Source: JAIOIW01 sp050304175 (GTDB lineage Bacteria; Pseudomonadota; Alphaproteobacteria; Rhizobiales; Rhizobiaceae). From it: a DNA stretch of 64,000 nt. Where the stretch lies: NCBI GenBank assembly GCA_050304175.1, contig JBNLDE010000219.1, positions 1 through 64,000 of the forward strand, in the 5' to 3' direction. This document shows, one piece after another, positions 9,124 through 17,523 of this stretch. Within the stretch, counting starts at the first letter, position 1, and each line of letters opens with the position of its first letter. The notes under the pieces were generated by a model. The model had not been told where the DNA came from, made no database searches, and worked only from the letters and a program-made list of their open reading frames with translations. The translations under genes were made by a program, and so were the position numbers.

Positions 9124-10185
9124 TCAGCCCGCAGGCGTCACCGTGTAGCCCGCCTTGCGCAGCAATTCGATCAAGCCCTCTTCGCCCGGCAGGTGCAGCG
9201 CGCCGACGGCAATGAAGGCATTCCCGTCGTCGAGAAAGGCCTTTGCCTTCTCGGCCATGCCGTGGTTCCGGGTCGTCACCATGGTCTGTTCGAATGCAGC
9301 GTAGCCGTCATCCTCAACTCCGGAATCCCGCGAAACCGCGCGCAGCAGCGGCCAAATCATGCCCGTCTCGCCTTGCTTGTAGAGAACGATCATGGTCTCG
9401 ACCATGTCGTCGAGGCTGTCGCCCAGGGCCAGGGTGTCGACCAATCCGTCGACGTGGAACTTGATCGGCAGTGAATTCATCGCCTCGAGCTGGCTGAGGA
9501 CCGTTTCCAGTCCGCCAAGGGTCTTGCCGGCAGACTCCGCGTCGAGGGCAAGCCTGGCGTCGAGGAAAGCCGCACCCGACTGCTTGCGGGCCATTTCGCA
9601 AGCCGGCAGGGCAACCGCGGAGGCGATGACCCAGGGCTTCATCAGGTTGACCGCGGCCAGAGGAATTCCGTGTTTCTCAAGCTCTTGGGTGACGAGTTTC
9701 TTCTGATCATCGTCAAGCAGGGAGGTCAGCGTCGTGCCGTCGGTGAACATGGTGAGGTCGGGACGCTTGGCAAGAGCAACCGCGACCTTCTTCTTGTCGA
9801 TGGCGTCGGTAGCTTCGATGACCACGGTATCTGCGCTGTCGAAGGCGGCCTGCGCAGGCGCTGTCAGCTCGACGACACGCGGATCGGTCAGATGCATGGT
9901 GCCGAACAGCCAGGACGGTTCAGCACCCGGCTTCTCGATCTTCCACAGCAGGCCGTTGCCGTTGGGGATCTTTGCCGCCTCGGCCCGGAGATCGGCCAGT
10001 TCCTGCGGATTGTCCGCGGTCATGGCCGCCACCAGGTCGTGACCGGTGCAGGCTGGCGTTTCGGCGCGGGCGCCCAGCGCCATCAGCGTGACGAAGAAAG
10101 CCGCAAGGAAGGCGATGTTGAGGAAGCCCAGGGCCGCAAGGGCCGGGCCGCTGAGAGCGTCGAGCGTGGCAGTGACATTTTTCAT
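9124..10185 (-). CDS. TraB/GumN family protein
   Basis: This is a 353-aa member of the TraB/GumN (DUF TraB) family, whose biochemical role in bacteria is not settled; some members are metal-dependent hydrolase-like. An N-terminal hydrophobic helix (about residues 16-38, LGFLNIAFLAAFFVTLMALG) is a membrane anchor or uncleaved signal. Family motifs are visible: LFGTMHLTD near the start of the domain, MKPWVIA in the middle, and FIAVGALHLPGEEGLIELL close to the C-terminus with its conserved His and Glu. The open frame extends upstream, but the M at 10185 precedes the hydrophobic segment and avoids overlap with xerC, whose stop lies 58 bp upstream. Co-transcription with xerC is plausible. Confidence 0.85.
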   Translation of the reverse strand: MKNVTATLDALSGPALAALGFLNIAFLAAFFVTLMALGARAETPACTGHDLVAAMTADNPQELADLRAEAAKIPNGNGLLWKIEKPGAEPSWLFGTMHLTDPRVVELTAPAQAAFDSADTVVIEATDAIDKKKVAVALAKRPDLTMFTDGTTLTSLLDDDQKKLVTQELEKHGIPLAAVNLMKPWVIASAVALPACEMARKQSGAAFLDARLALDAESAGKTLGGLETVLSQLEAMNSLPIKFHVDGLVDTLALGDSLDDMVETMIVLYKQGETGMIWPLLRAVSRDSGVEDDGYAAFEQTMVTTRNHGMAEKAKAFLDDGNAFIAVGALHLPGEEGLIELLRKAGYTVTPAG

Positions 10186-10243
10186 GGTCCCGGTGTGCCA
10201 GAAATTTGCAGCTTTTTTATTAATCGGCGCGGAACAAATGTCG

Positions 10244-11191
10244 CTATTGCGCCCGCGGGTGCGCCGAATCGTAAACGTCGAGCAGCCGAGCGGTGTCGAC
10301 ACCGGTATAGACCTGGGTGGTCGACAGGCTGGCATGCCCGAGAAGCTCCTGGATGGTGCGCAGATCGCCACCCCCGGCCAAAAGATGGGTCGCGAAGGAA
10401 TGGCGCAGGGCATGCGGGGTGGCGGATTGCGGTAGGTCGAGCGCGGAGCGCAACCGGGCCATGTCGCGTTGCAGGACGGCCGGATTGAGGCCGCCGCCGC
10501 GCGCGCCGCGAAACAGTGGCGTTCCGGCCTCGAGCAGATAGGGGCACAGGCGCCGGTATTCCTCGACGGTGCGGTAAGCGGCGGGCAGAACCGGGACCAG
10601 CCGCGTCTTGCCGCCCTTGCCGGTGACCCGGAGCACGGTTTCTTTCGAGCTGGCCAGCGCCGAGCCGTCGAGATTGAGCGCTTCCGAAATGCGCAGGCCG
10701 AGACCGTAGAGCAGGGTTAGGACGGCCGCGTTCCGGGCAGCGATCCACGGTTCCTCGTTCAACTGTTCGCCCGGCGAAACAACGCGCCTCGCGTCGCTGG
10801 CGGTCAGTGGTTTTGGCAGGGATTTCGGTTGCCTCGGCGCGCGGACCGCGCCGGCGCCGGCGGCATTGACCAAGCCGCGGCGTTCGAGAAAGCGCAGGAA
10901 GGAGCGCACGCCGGCAAGATTGCGGCCCAACGAACGAGCGCCCGCCCCGGTGTTGCGGCGCGAGGCGAGGAAGGCGCGAAAGTCGGCCGGTCGAAGTTCG
11001 GCGATGTCGCTGGTGCCGGGCGGCCCGCCAAGATGGGCGGTCAGGAAATGCAGGAACTGGCGGGTATCGCGCTCATATGCTTCGAAGGTTGCCGATGCCA
11101 GCCGGCGCTCATGGGCGAGCGCGTCCAGCCAGGCTGTGCGCTGGCGCAGCAATTCGGGTTTGGCAATGACGAGAAGCCCGCGGTCGGTCAT
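10244..11191 (-). CDS. xerC: Tyrosine recombinase XerC-type
   Basis: This site-specific recombinase probably resolves chromosome dimers at dif together with XerD. All catalytic residues of the tyrosine recombinase family are visible: Arg167 (GLRISE), Lys192 (GKGGK), His260 and Arg263 (HALRHS), His286 (LGHAS) and the nucleophile Tyr295 (STTQVY). The N-terminal SAM-like DNA-binding domain spans about residues 12-105. At 315 aa it matches chromosomal Xer proteins rather than mobile-element integrases, and no attachment repeats or cargo flank it. XerC is favoured over XerD from overall similarity, but the two are not easily separated by eye. Confidence 0.88.
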   Translation of the reverse strand: MTDRGLLVIAKPELLRQRTAWLDALAHERRLASATFEAYERDTRQFLHFLTAHLGGPPGTSDIAELRPADFRAFLASRRNTGAGARSLGRNLAGVRSFLRFLERRGLVNAAGAGAVRAPRQPKSLPKPLTASDARRVVSPGEQLNEEPWIAARNAAVLTLLYGLGLRISEALNLDGSALASSKETVLRVTGKGGKTRLVPVLPAAYRTVEEYRRLCPYLLEAGTPLFRGARGGGLNPAVLQRDMARLRSALDLPQSATPHALRHSFATHLLAGGGDLRTIQELLGHASLSTTQVYTGVDTARLLDVYDSAHPRAQ

Positions 11192-11297
11192 CGTGCCAGA
11201 ATGCCGTCAAGCGGTTAGGGAAGTATTGACCGGCGGCAATGCGTTGTGATCGCGGCAAATTGCGTCTATCTGCTGGCATGGCGAAACGGAGCGGATA

Positions 11298-11843
11298 ATG
11301 GCGGTGGCCGGCAAACAGGTGCACATGGCGACAATCGGCGCGCCGCACGGCGTGCGCGGGGAAGTGCGCGTGAAGACCTTCACCGGCGATCCGATGGCGC
11401 TGGGCGATTACGGTCCGCTGACCGATGGCGAGGGCCGCAAGTACAAACTGCTTCATATCCGCCCGGCCAAGAACGTTGTCGTGGTGCGGTTCAAGGGGAT
11501 CGACAGCCGCGAAAAGGCCGAGGCGCTGAACGGCGTCGAATTGTTCGTCGATCGCGCGGTATTGCCCGACGAGGAACTGGAAGAGGACGAGTTCTTCCAG
11601 GAGGACCTGATCGGGCTGAAGGTGGTGGATGTCGACGGCACGGATCGCGGCACGGTCATTGCGGTTCAGGATTTCGGCGGCGGCGATCTGCTCGAAATCG
11701 GCGGCGCCGGCCGGAAATCCGTTCTGATCCCGTTCACGCGGGCGGCCGTTCCCGACATTGATTTCGATGGCGGCACGATCACGGTCGAACCGGTTGCGGC
11801 CGGGCTTGTCGAACCGGACAAGGACGGGGAGCCGGACGCATGA
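11298..11843 (+). CDS. rimM: Ribosome maturation factor RimM
   Basis: RimM assists maturation of the 30S subunit head by binding ribosomal protein S19. The N-terminal RimM beta-barrel domain begins VHMATIGAPHGVRGEVRVKTF, and the C-terminal PRC-barrel domain covers about residues 95-170 with DLIGLKVVD and VLIPFTRAAVPDID. The length of 181 aa is normal. ATG at 11298 is preceded by GGAG with good spacing. It overlaps trmD by 4 bp (ATGA), showing translational coupling within rimM-trmD-rplS, a conserved ribosome/tRNA gene group. Confidence 0.96.
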   Translation: MAVAGKQVHMATIGAPHGVRGEVRVKTFTGDPMALGDYGPLTDGEGRKYKLLHIRPAKNVVVVRFKGIDSREKAEALNGVELFVDRAVLPDEELEEDEFFQEDLIGLKVVDVDGTDRGTVIAVQDFGGGDLLEIGGAGRKSVLIPFTRAAVPDIDFDGGTITVEPVAAGLVEPDKDGEPDA

Positions 11844-12556
11844 GCTTCCGTTCGACCGTGCTGACGCTCTACCCGGAAATGTTTCCCGGTCATCTCGGCC
11901 TGTCGTTGGCCGGCAAGGCGCTGGAAGCCGGAACATGGTCGCTGGAAACAGTGCAGATTCGCGATTTCGCCACCGGCAAGCACCGCAATGTCGATGACAC
12001 GCCGGCGGGCGGCGGCGCGGGCATGGTGATGCGGGCGGACGTGCTGGCGCGCGCCATCGACGCGGTGTCGCCGGACAGCGATTCCCGGCCGCGACTGCTG
12101 ATGAGCCCGCGTGGAAAACCGCTGACGCAGGCCCGCGTACGGGAGCTGGCCGCCGGGCCGGGCGCGGTGATCGTTTGTGGACGGTTCGAAGGCGTCGACC
12201 AGCGGGTGATCGACGCGCGGCACCTGGAGGAAGTGTCGGTCGGCGACTACATCCTGTCCGGCGGCGAACCGGCGGCGCAGGTGCTGCTCGATGCGGTGGT
12301 GCGCCTGCTGCCCGGCGTCATGGGCAACGAGGCGTCCGGCGAGGAGGAAAGCTTCGAGAACGGCCTGCTCGAACACCCCCACTACACGCGTCCGGCTGAG
12401 TGGGAAGGGCGCACGATCCCCGAGGTGCTGACCTCGGGCAATCACGCGAAGATCGCAAAGTGGCGGCGCGAGCAGGCGGAGAAGCTGACGCGGGAAAGAA
12501 GGCCGGATCTTCTTGGTAGAGCAAAAGACAATGGTTTGGACGCGCCGGAGGGGTGA
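11840..12556 (+). CDS. trmD: tRNA (guanine37-N1)-methyltransferase
   Basis: TrmD uses SAM to make m1G37 in tRNAs reading CNN codons and prevents +1 frameshifts. The protein is 238 aa. It opens with FRSTVLTLYPEMFPGHLG and has the trefoil-knot SAM site (VGDYILSGGEPAA and GNEASGEEESF), with CGRFEGVDQR in the middle. The C-terminal HYTRPAEWEG and PEVLTSGNHAKI are hallmark TrmD motifs. It is translationally coupled to rimM through an ATGA overlap. A 173-nt spacer separates it from rplS. Confidence 0.97.
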   Translation: MSFRSTVLTLYPEMFPGHLGLSLAGKALEAGTWSLETVQIRDFATGKHRNVDDTPAGGGAGMVMRADVLARAIDAVSPDSDSRPRLLMSPRGKPLTQARVRELAAGPGAVIVCGRFEGVDQRVIDARHLEEVSVGDYILSGGEPAAQVLLDAVVRLLPGVMGNEASGEEESFENGLLEHPHYTRPAEWEGRTIPEVLTSGNHAKIAKWRREQAEKLTRERRPDLLGRAKDNGLDAPEG

Positions 12557-12729
12557 CAAACCCCGAAAAGCCGTGTATGAGCGCGCCCGAAGCCGGATAT
12601 TGTCCGGTTTGGACACAAGCAACAGATGCGTGCAATCGCCCCGCCAATCACACGGTTGGCCCTTCGGTCGCGGTCATGAACTGCGGAAGGCTGGCGCTCT
12701 GACGGTCGCAAGAACAAGAGGACAGACCG

Positions 12730-13260
12730 ATGGACCTTATCCGTCAGCTCGAGGCCGAACAGGCCGCCAAGATCGAAGCCCAACGCAAATTTCCCGATTT
12801 TTCGCCCGGCGACACGGTGCGCGTGAACGTGCGCGTCACCGAAGGTACGCGTACCCGTGTGCAGGCCTATGAAGGCGTGTGCATCGCCCGTTCCGGTTCG
12901 GGCCTGCAGGAAAACTTCACCGTTCGCAAGATCTCCTACGGCGAGGGCGTGGAGCGCGTGTTCCCGATCTATTCGCCGCTGGTCGAGTGCGTCGAAGTGG
13001 TTCGTCGCGGCAAGGTTCGCCGCGCGAAGCTTTATTACCTGCGCGACCGCCGCGGCAAGTCGGCCCGTATCACCGAGAACACCAACGCCCGTTCGCGCAA
13101 GCTGAACGACGTCGAACGCCAGAAGCTGGTTGAAGAGAAGGCGCGGCTGGAAGCCGAAAAGGTCGCCGCCGCGCAGGCACTGGCTGCCGAGAAGGCCGCC
13201 GCCGAAGCAGCCGAGAAGGCCGCTGCCGAGGCAGCAGCGGAGGCTCCGGCCGAAAGCTGA
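12730..13260 (+). CDS. rplS: 50S ribosomal protein L19 with Ala/Glu-rich C-terminal extension
   Basis: L19 sits at the 30S-50S interface. Residues 1-120 are the conserved domain (FSPGDTVRVNVRVTEGTRTRVQ, GEGVERVFP, RRAKLYYLRDRRGKSARI). Residues about 130-176 add a low-complexity helix of repeated Ala, Glu and Lys, which makes this protein about 50 aa longer than the E. coli form (115 aa). Such tails occur in other Rhizobiales L19 proteins. RBS AAGAGGACAG precedes the ATG. The 173-nt leader after trmD holds only a small CCGGA/TCCGG stem and no feature I can name. A strong terminator follows. Confidence 0.96.
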   Translation: MDLIRQLEAEQAAKIEAQRKFPDFSPGDTVRVNVRVTEGTRTRVQAYEGVCIARSGSGLQENFTVRKISYGEGVERVFPIYSPLVECVEVVRRGKVRRAKLYYLRDRRGKSARITENTNARSRKLNDVERQKLVEEKARLEAEKVAAAQALAAEKAAAEAAEKAAAEAAAEAPAES

Positions 13261-13284
13261 TATTTCCTTTCAGGAACTGCACCG

Positions 13285-13314
13285 AAAAGGGAGCGCTTGG
13301 CGCTCCCTTTTTTG
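13285..13314 (+). terminator. Rho-independent terminator of rimM-trmD-rplS
   Basis: The stem GGGAGCG / CGCTCCC has a CTTGG-type loop and is flanked by an A-run upstream and a T-run (TTTTTTT) downstream, 25 nt after the rplS stop codon. Confidence 0.9.
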
Positions 13315-13337
13315 TTGCCCGCGGCCATCCATTTATA

Positions 13338-13366
13338 TTGACTACGATTTTTTAGTGTACTAAATA
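13338..13366 (+). promoter_or_regulatory. Sigma70-type promoter of ohr-ohrR
   Basis: A -35 hexamer TTGACT (13338-13343) and a -10 hexamer TAAATA (13361-13366) are separated by exactly 17 nt, in an AT-rich gap just before ohr. The -10 overlaps the palindromic operator, as expected for a repressible promoter. Confidence 0.7.
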
Positions 13367-13379
13367 TCTATATTAGATA
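13365..13379. promoter_or_regulatory. Putative OhrR operator
   Basis: This is a perfect inverted repeat, TATCTA-TAT-TAGATA, overlapping the -10 region and immediately upstream of the ohr ribosome binding site. A second smaller palindrome, TAGT-GT-ACTA, lies at 13353-13362. OhrR-family repressors bind AT-rich palindromes at this position, so OhrR (encoded next) is the inferred ligand. Confidence 0.65.
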
Positions 13380-13394
13380 ATTATGGAGTTACCC

Positions 13395-13811
13395 ATGTCC
13401 GCACTTTATTCCACCCGCGTCCACGTCACCGGCGCCCGCAACGGCCGCGCGCAATCCGAGGACGGCATTCTCAGCCTTGCATTGGCCACGCCCAAGGAGC
13501 TCGGCGGTGCCGGTGGCGCCACCAATCCCGAGCAGCTGTTTGCCGCAGGCTATGCCGCTTGCTTCGAAAGCGCTCTGCGGCTGGTTGCCCGCCATGCAAA
13601 GGCACCGCTGGATGATGCCGCGATCACCGCCAATGTCTCGCTGCTCCCCAATGGCGGGGGATACAAGCTGGGCGTCGAACTCGATGTCGAGACGAAGGGG
13701 CTGGATGAAACGACGGCCGAGGCGCTTGTTGCCAAGGCGCACGAGGTCTGCCCATACTCCAATGCCGTGCGCGGTAATGTGGATGTGAGGCTTTCGGTCA
13801 GGGCTGCATGA
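13395..13811 (+). CDS. ohr: Organic hydroperoxide resistance protein Ohr
   Basis: Ohr is a thiol peroxidase of the OsmC/Ohr fold that reduces organic hydroperoxides using dihydrolipoamide as reductant. The two catalytic cysteines are visible as Cys56 (YAACFESA) and Cys119 (EVCPYSNA), the pattern that defines the Ohr rather than OsmC branch. The upstream ATG at 13383 lies on the Shine-Dalgarno GGAG (13385-13388), so ATG 13395 (MSALYSTRVHVTG) is the start; this gives 138 aa, the usual length. It overlaps ohrR by 4 bp. LpdA/SucB-derived lipoyl groups are known electron donors for Ohr in other bacteria, and those genes lie 5 kb upstream, but that link is only suggestive. Confidence 0.95.
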   Translation: MSALYSTRVHVTGARNGRAQSEDGILSLALATPKELGGAGGATNPEQLFAAGYAACFESALRLVARHAKAPLDDAAITANVSLLPNGGGYKLGVELDVETKGLDETTAEALVAKAHEVCPYSNAVRGNVDVRLSVRAA

Positions 13812-14305
13812 GCAACCAGAAACTGAAATCGGACGAGATCCCGGGCGGGGCGAAGTCCCGCCCGGATACCGCAGGCGCAAGCCTGCTGCTCGACAACCAG
13901 ATCTGCTTTGCTCTCCATTCGGCGAGCGCATCGATGACGCGGGCTTATCGGCCACTGCTCGAACCGCTCGGGCTCACCTATCCCCAATACCTTGTGATGC
14001 TCGTTTTATGGGAACATTCGCCGCACTCAGTAGGCGAGCTCAGCGCATTGCTCGGCCACGATTCGGCGACCCTGACGCCACTGCTGAAAAGGTTGGAGGC
14101 AAACGGTCATGTTTCGCGGGTACGCGACTCCAAGGATGAGCGGCGCGTACTGGTGACGCCGACCAAGAGTGGAATGGCGCTGAAAGAAAAAGCGCTCGAC
14201 ATACCCAAGGCGCTCATGTGCGGGCTGCCGCTCTCGGCCCGCGAAGCCGACGACCTACGCCGGACCCTGAAACATCTCACCGCGGCGCTGAACAGCCCGG
14301 TCTGA
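13808..14305 (+). CDS. ohrR: MarR-family organic peroxide sensor OhrR
   Basis: OhrR represses ohr until organic peroxide oxidises its sensor cysteine. The sensor Cys33 lies in LDNQICFALHSAS, and a second Cys138 (MCGLPL) is present near the C-terminus, so this is a two-Cys OhrR that can form an intersubunit disulfide. The winged-helix domain covers about residues 60-118, with DSATLTPLLKRLEANG as recognition helix and KDERRVLV as wing. At 165 aa it is slightly longer than typical owing to a 20-residue polar N-terminus. The start codon overlaps the ohr stop (ATGA), so the repressor is co-transcribed with its target. Confidence 0.93.
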   Translation: MSNQKLKSDEIPGGAKSRPDTAGASLLLDNQICFALHSASASMTRAYRPLLEPLGLTYPQYLVMLVLWEHSPHSVGELSALLGHDSATLTPLLKRLEANGHVSRVRDSKDERRVLVTPTKSGMALKEKALDIPKALMCGLPLSAREADDLRRTLKHLTAALNSPV

Positions 14306-14348
14306 TGCCTTCCCGCGGAGGCGATGTGTTCCGGGACGCCGCAGGTTG

Positions 14349-15713
14349 TCACGCCTTGGCGCCAGCGCGCGGCGGCGCAGCCGTAACCTCCGGCAGGGGC
14401 GCGGCCGTGATCAGCCAGCGGATCAGGCGCTCCAGCGGGCCCTGTTCGAAAAAGCGCAGATAGAGAGGCGCGGCCACGAGCTGGAATATCGTCATGGCGG
14501 CCGCGATCAAGGCGACCTGATAGTGTTCGAGCGTGCCGAACAGGGAGAGGCCGAACCCGTCGAACAGGAAACCGCAGATGACGCTCTGCGAAATGTAGAG
14601 CGTCAGCGCCAGGCGTCCGCATGCCTCGAGGCTGAACGTGAGCCACCGGGCGCGACCGGCCTTGAGCGCCAGCGCCAGCAAGGAGAGGTGGCCAAGCGCG
14701 AAGGCGAATCGGCGGGGATCGTAGGCGATCGAGGACACGACATCGGCGACCGTCTCCACTGTTGAACCGGTTTCGAAAACCGTGTTCGAAAGGTAGCCGA
14801 GCACCCAACCTGCCCAGTAACCGGTCACGACCACCATGCCATAACGCCGCGCCGGCCAGGCGCCGGTGAGAAAGCCGCTCTTGAACAAGGCCATGCCGAA
14901 GGCCATGAAGGTGATAACGTCGAGGAAATGATGGGCGAACACCTCGCTTGTCTGTTCGACGAATGACTGCGGCGCGAGCGCGAGCAGGTTGTCGACATAA
15001 CCGCCTTGGCGCGCGGCAATCTCCTGCTCGATACCGGAAATCAGTTGCTGGAAATCCTCGTCGGCCGGTGTGTCGGTTTCCGCCTGGTCCTGCGCGGCGG
15101 GGCCCGCGGTGTCGTCCGCCACGAAGTTTTCGATCAGCGACACGGTTTGCAACGGTTTGGAGATTTCCGCTTCGGCAACCGTATCCGGCACGTCCGCGGA
15201 GAGATAGGTTTCCGCAGCACCCTGAATCACGGATGCCGTGAGCATGACCGAGGCGATGATCGTCAATGTCCGGCTGGACAGATTGCGGAACGGAAACAAC
15301 AGAAGGCCGAACAGGCCATAGAGATAGAGAATGTCGTACGGCCACAACAACAGGTAGGCGTGGACGAGGCCGAACACTATGAGCCAGAGCAGGCGCCGAT
15401 AGTAGGGGTCAAGTCCGGCCAGGCCGACGCCTGCGCGCTCGGCCTTAGCCATCATGATCAGGGCGGAGGCCCCGAACAGCATCGAAATCATGCCGCGCAT
15501 GACACCGTCGACGAACAGGCCGACAAAACGCCATGTCTCCACGTTGAGCGAATAGGAGAGCGGGTCGGTATCACCCCATGTGCCCGGCAGGGCCAGAGCG
15601 CCATAGGGGATGGCGAAAATGAAAATGTTCAACCAGAGAATACCCAGGATCGCAAAGCCGCGGCTTGCATCCATCAGGGCATGACGCGCCAGCGGCGGCG
15701 ACACGGATTGCAT
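14349..15713 (-). CDS. DUF418 domain-containing membrane protein
   Basis: This is a polytopic membrane protein of about 454 aa, similar to the YeiB/DUF418 group, whose function is unknown. The N-terminal signature RHALMDASRGFAILGILWLN (residues 10-29) is typical. About ten hydrophobic helices are visible, interrupted by an acidic, proline-containing soluble loop at about residues 195-245. The C-terminal DUF418 region holds GRLALTLYISQS and GPLERLIRWL. The reading frame stays open far upstream, antisense to leuC, but that is a codon-bias shadow. ATG 15713 (MQSVSPP) is chosen because the signature starts 10 residues later; an ATG encoding MFRRERRG 13-15 codons upstream is possible. It converges with ohrR. 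Confidence 0.85.
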   Translation of the reverse strand: MQSVSPPLARHALMDASRGFAILGILWLNIFIFAIPYGALALPGTWGDTDPLSYSLNVETWRFVGLFVDGVMRGMISMLFGASALIMMAKAERAGVGLAGLDPYYRRLLWLIVFGLVHAYLLLWPYDILYLYGLFGLLLFPFRNLSSRTLTIIASVMLTASVIQGAAETYLSADVPDTVAEAEISKPLQTVSLIENFVADDTAGPAAQDQAETDTPADEDFQQLISGIEQEIAARQGGYVDNLLALAPQSFVEQTSEVFAHHFLDVITFMAFGMALFKSGFLTGAWPARRYGMVVVTGYWAGWVLGYLSNTVFETGSTVETVADVVSSIAYDPRRFAFALGHLSLLALALKAGRARWLTFSLEACGRLALTLYISQSVICGFLFDGFGLSLFGTLEHYQVALIAAAMTIFQLVAAPLYLRFFEQGPLERLIRWLITAAPLPEVTAAPPRAGAKA

Positions 15714-15889
15714 GGAGGCGATCTTTCCAAAACCGCGGCGCTCGCGGCGAAACATGCGCAGAATCGCGTTACTCCCGGTCCATGACTTTGGCAACAGGAA
15801 TTTTCGCGGGCTTGCCACGACGGGCCCGACGTGATTGTGATGGTCCATGTGTTCCGGGTAACCGAATGAGCGGCGCGAGGCGGATATCC

Positions 15890-15918
15890 TTGACGCTCTC
15901 GCTTCACGTGTGCATATG
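15890..15918 (+). promoter_or_regulatory. Possible sigma70 promoter of leuC
   Basis: TTGACG (15890-15895) and CATATG (15913-15918) are 17 nt apart, 45 nt before the leuC start. The -10 is a weak match. It lies in the 249-bp region between leuC and the divergent DUF418 gene, which otherwise shows no feature. Confidence 0.35.
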
Positions 15919-15962
15919 ACAGCCACGAAAACCCCCGCATTCTGGCGCAAGGAATACTGGCG

Positions 15963-17369
15963 ATGACCGCACCGCGCACGCTCTATGACAAGATCTGGGA
16001 CGACCACGTCGTCGACCGCCAGGAAGATGGCACCTGCCTGCTCTATATCGATCGCCATCTCGTGCACGAGGTCACCAGCCCGCAGGCGTTCGAAGGGCTC
16101 CGCATGACCCATCGCGCGGTGCGCCATCCCGAAAAGACGCTCGCTGTCGTGGATCACAACGTGCCGACCACGGACCGCAGCCATGGTATCGCCAACGAGG
16201 AAAGTCGCATCCAGGTGGAGGCGCTGGCCAGGAACGCGGCCGAGTTCCACATCGATTATTTCAACGAGGTCGACAAGCGGCAGGGCATCGTCCACATCGT
16301 CGGTCCCGAACAAGGATTCACCCTGCCGGGCACGACCATCGTGTGCGGCGACAGTCACACTTCCACGCATGGCGCCTTTGGCGCGCTGGCACACGGCATC
16401 GGCACTTCGGAGGTCGAGCACGTGCTGGCGACCCAGACGCTGATCCAGAGCAAGGCAAAGAACATGCTGGTGCGCGTCGACGGCCAATTGCCCGAGGGCG
16501 TCTCCGCCAAGGACATCATCCTGGCGATCATCGGTGAAATCGGTACGGCCGGCGGCACGGGCCACGTGATCGAGTTCGCCGGCGAGGCGATCGAGGCGCT
16601 GTCCATGGAAGGCCGGATGACGGTCTGCAACATGACGATCGAGGGCGGCGCGCGGGCGGGCTTGATCGCGCCGGACGAAAAGACTTTTGCCTATATCAAG
16701 GACAAGCCGCGGGCGCCCAAGGGCAAGGCCTGGGACATGGCGATGGAATATTGGAGCCAGCTCAAGTCTGACGAAGGGGCGCATTTCGACAAAGTGGTCG
16801 TACTCGACGCTGCCAACCTGCCGCCGATCGTCTCGTGGGGCTCCTCGCCGGAGGATGTCGTATCGATCACCGGCGTCGTGCCCGATCCCGATGCGATCGA
16901 GGACGAGAACAAGCGGGCCTCTAAGAAGCGCGCGCTCGCCTATATGGGCCTGACCCCGGGCACCAAGATGACCGACATCGCTATCGACCGTGTCTTCATC
17001 GGCTCCTGCACCAATGGGCGGTTGGAAGATTTGCGCGCGGCGGCGGCGGTGGTCGAGGGCAAGAAGGTCGCTGGCACGGTCAATGCGATGGTCGTTCCCG
17101 GCTCGGGCCTGGTCAAGGAACAGGCCGAGGCCGAAGGGCTCGACAAGATCTTCATTGCCGCCGGCTTCGAATGGCGCGAACCGGGCTGTTCCATGTGCCT
17201 TGCGATGAACGACGACCGGCTGAAGCCGGGCGAACGTTGCGCATCGACGTCGAACCGCAATTTCGAGGGACGCCAGGGTTTCAAGGGCCGTACGCACCTT
17301 GTCTCGCCGACCATGGCCGCGGCAGCGGCGGTTGCCGGACACTTTGTCGACATCCGCGACTGGTCCTGA
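15963..17369 (+). CDS. leuC: 3-isopropylmalate dehydratase large subunit
   Basis: LeuC with LeuD isomerises 2-isopropylmalate to 3-isopropylmalate in leucine synthesis, using a 4Fe-4S cluster. The cluster ligands are visible in VFIGSCTNGRLEDLR and GCSMCLAMN near residues 345 and 405-410. The substrate-loop CGDSHTSTHGAFG and the C-terminal STSNRNFEGRQG are diagnostic for LeuC against aconitase. The length of 468 aa is normal. AAGGA precedes the ATG. leuD is not adjacent; it must lie elsewhere, as in many Rhizobiales. A GC hairpin follows (17393-17412). Confidence 0.97.
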   Translation: MTAPRTLYDKIWDDHVVDRQEDGTCLLYIDRHLVHEVTSPQAFEGLRMTHRAVRHPEKTLAVVDHNVPTTDRSHGIANEESRIQVEALARNAAEFHIDYFNEVDKRQGIVHIVGPEQGFTLPGTTIVCGDSHTSTHGAFGALAHGIGTSEVEHVLATQTLIQSKAKNMLVRVDGQLPEGVSAKDIILAIIGEIGTAGGTGHVIEFAGEAIEALSMEGRMTVCNMTIEGGARAGLIAPDEKTFAYIKDKPRAPKGKAWDMAMEYWSQLKSDEGAHFDKVVVLDAANLPPIVSWGSSPEDVVSITGVVPDPDAIEDENKRASKKRALAYMGLTPGTKMTDIAIDRVFIGSCTNGRLEDLRAAAAVVEGKKVAGTVNAMVVPGSGLVKEQAEAEGLDKIFIAAGFEWREPGCSMCLAMNDDRLKPGERCASTSNRNFEGRQGFKGRTHLVSPTMAAAAAVAGHFVDIRDWS

Positions 17370-17392
17370 TCGCCCGGTCGGCCATGCATGCA

Positions 17393-17412
17393 CCCGGCGC
17401 GCATGCGCCGGG
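17393..17412 (+). terminator. Hairpin downstream of leuC
   Basis: The arms CCCGGCGC and GCGCCGGG form a perfect 8-bp stem with a GCAT loop 23 nt after the stop. No T-run follows directly, so termination here may be inefficient or factor-dependent. Confidence 0.45.
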
Positions 17413-17523
17413 GCAATCCACATCGAATCTTCCAAGAAATTCCTTCTTCGGCCGTTTTCGTACTAAAACAGACGACCGGCAGGTGCGAATCACTCATGCC
17501 GAGGGGATACGGGCGGGAAGACG

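Noticed and set aside
10244..11191. XerC-like gene as the integrase of a mobile island
   Set aside because: Its neighbours are core genes, there is no tRNA or direct repeat, and length and motifs fit chromosomal Xer recombinases.
14349..17435. A 1028-codon open frame on the minus strand covering leuC and the DUF418 gene
   Set aside because: The part beyond 15713 is antisense to leuC, whose iron-sulfur and catalytic motifs are intact. High GC third positions keep the antisense frame open; only the DUF418 part has family signatures.
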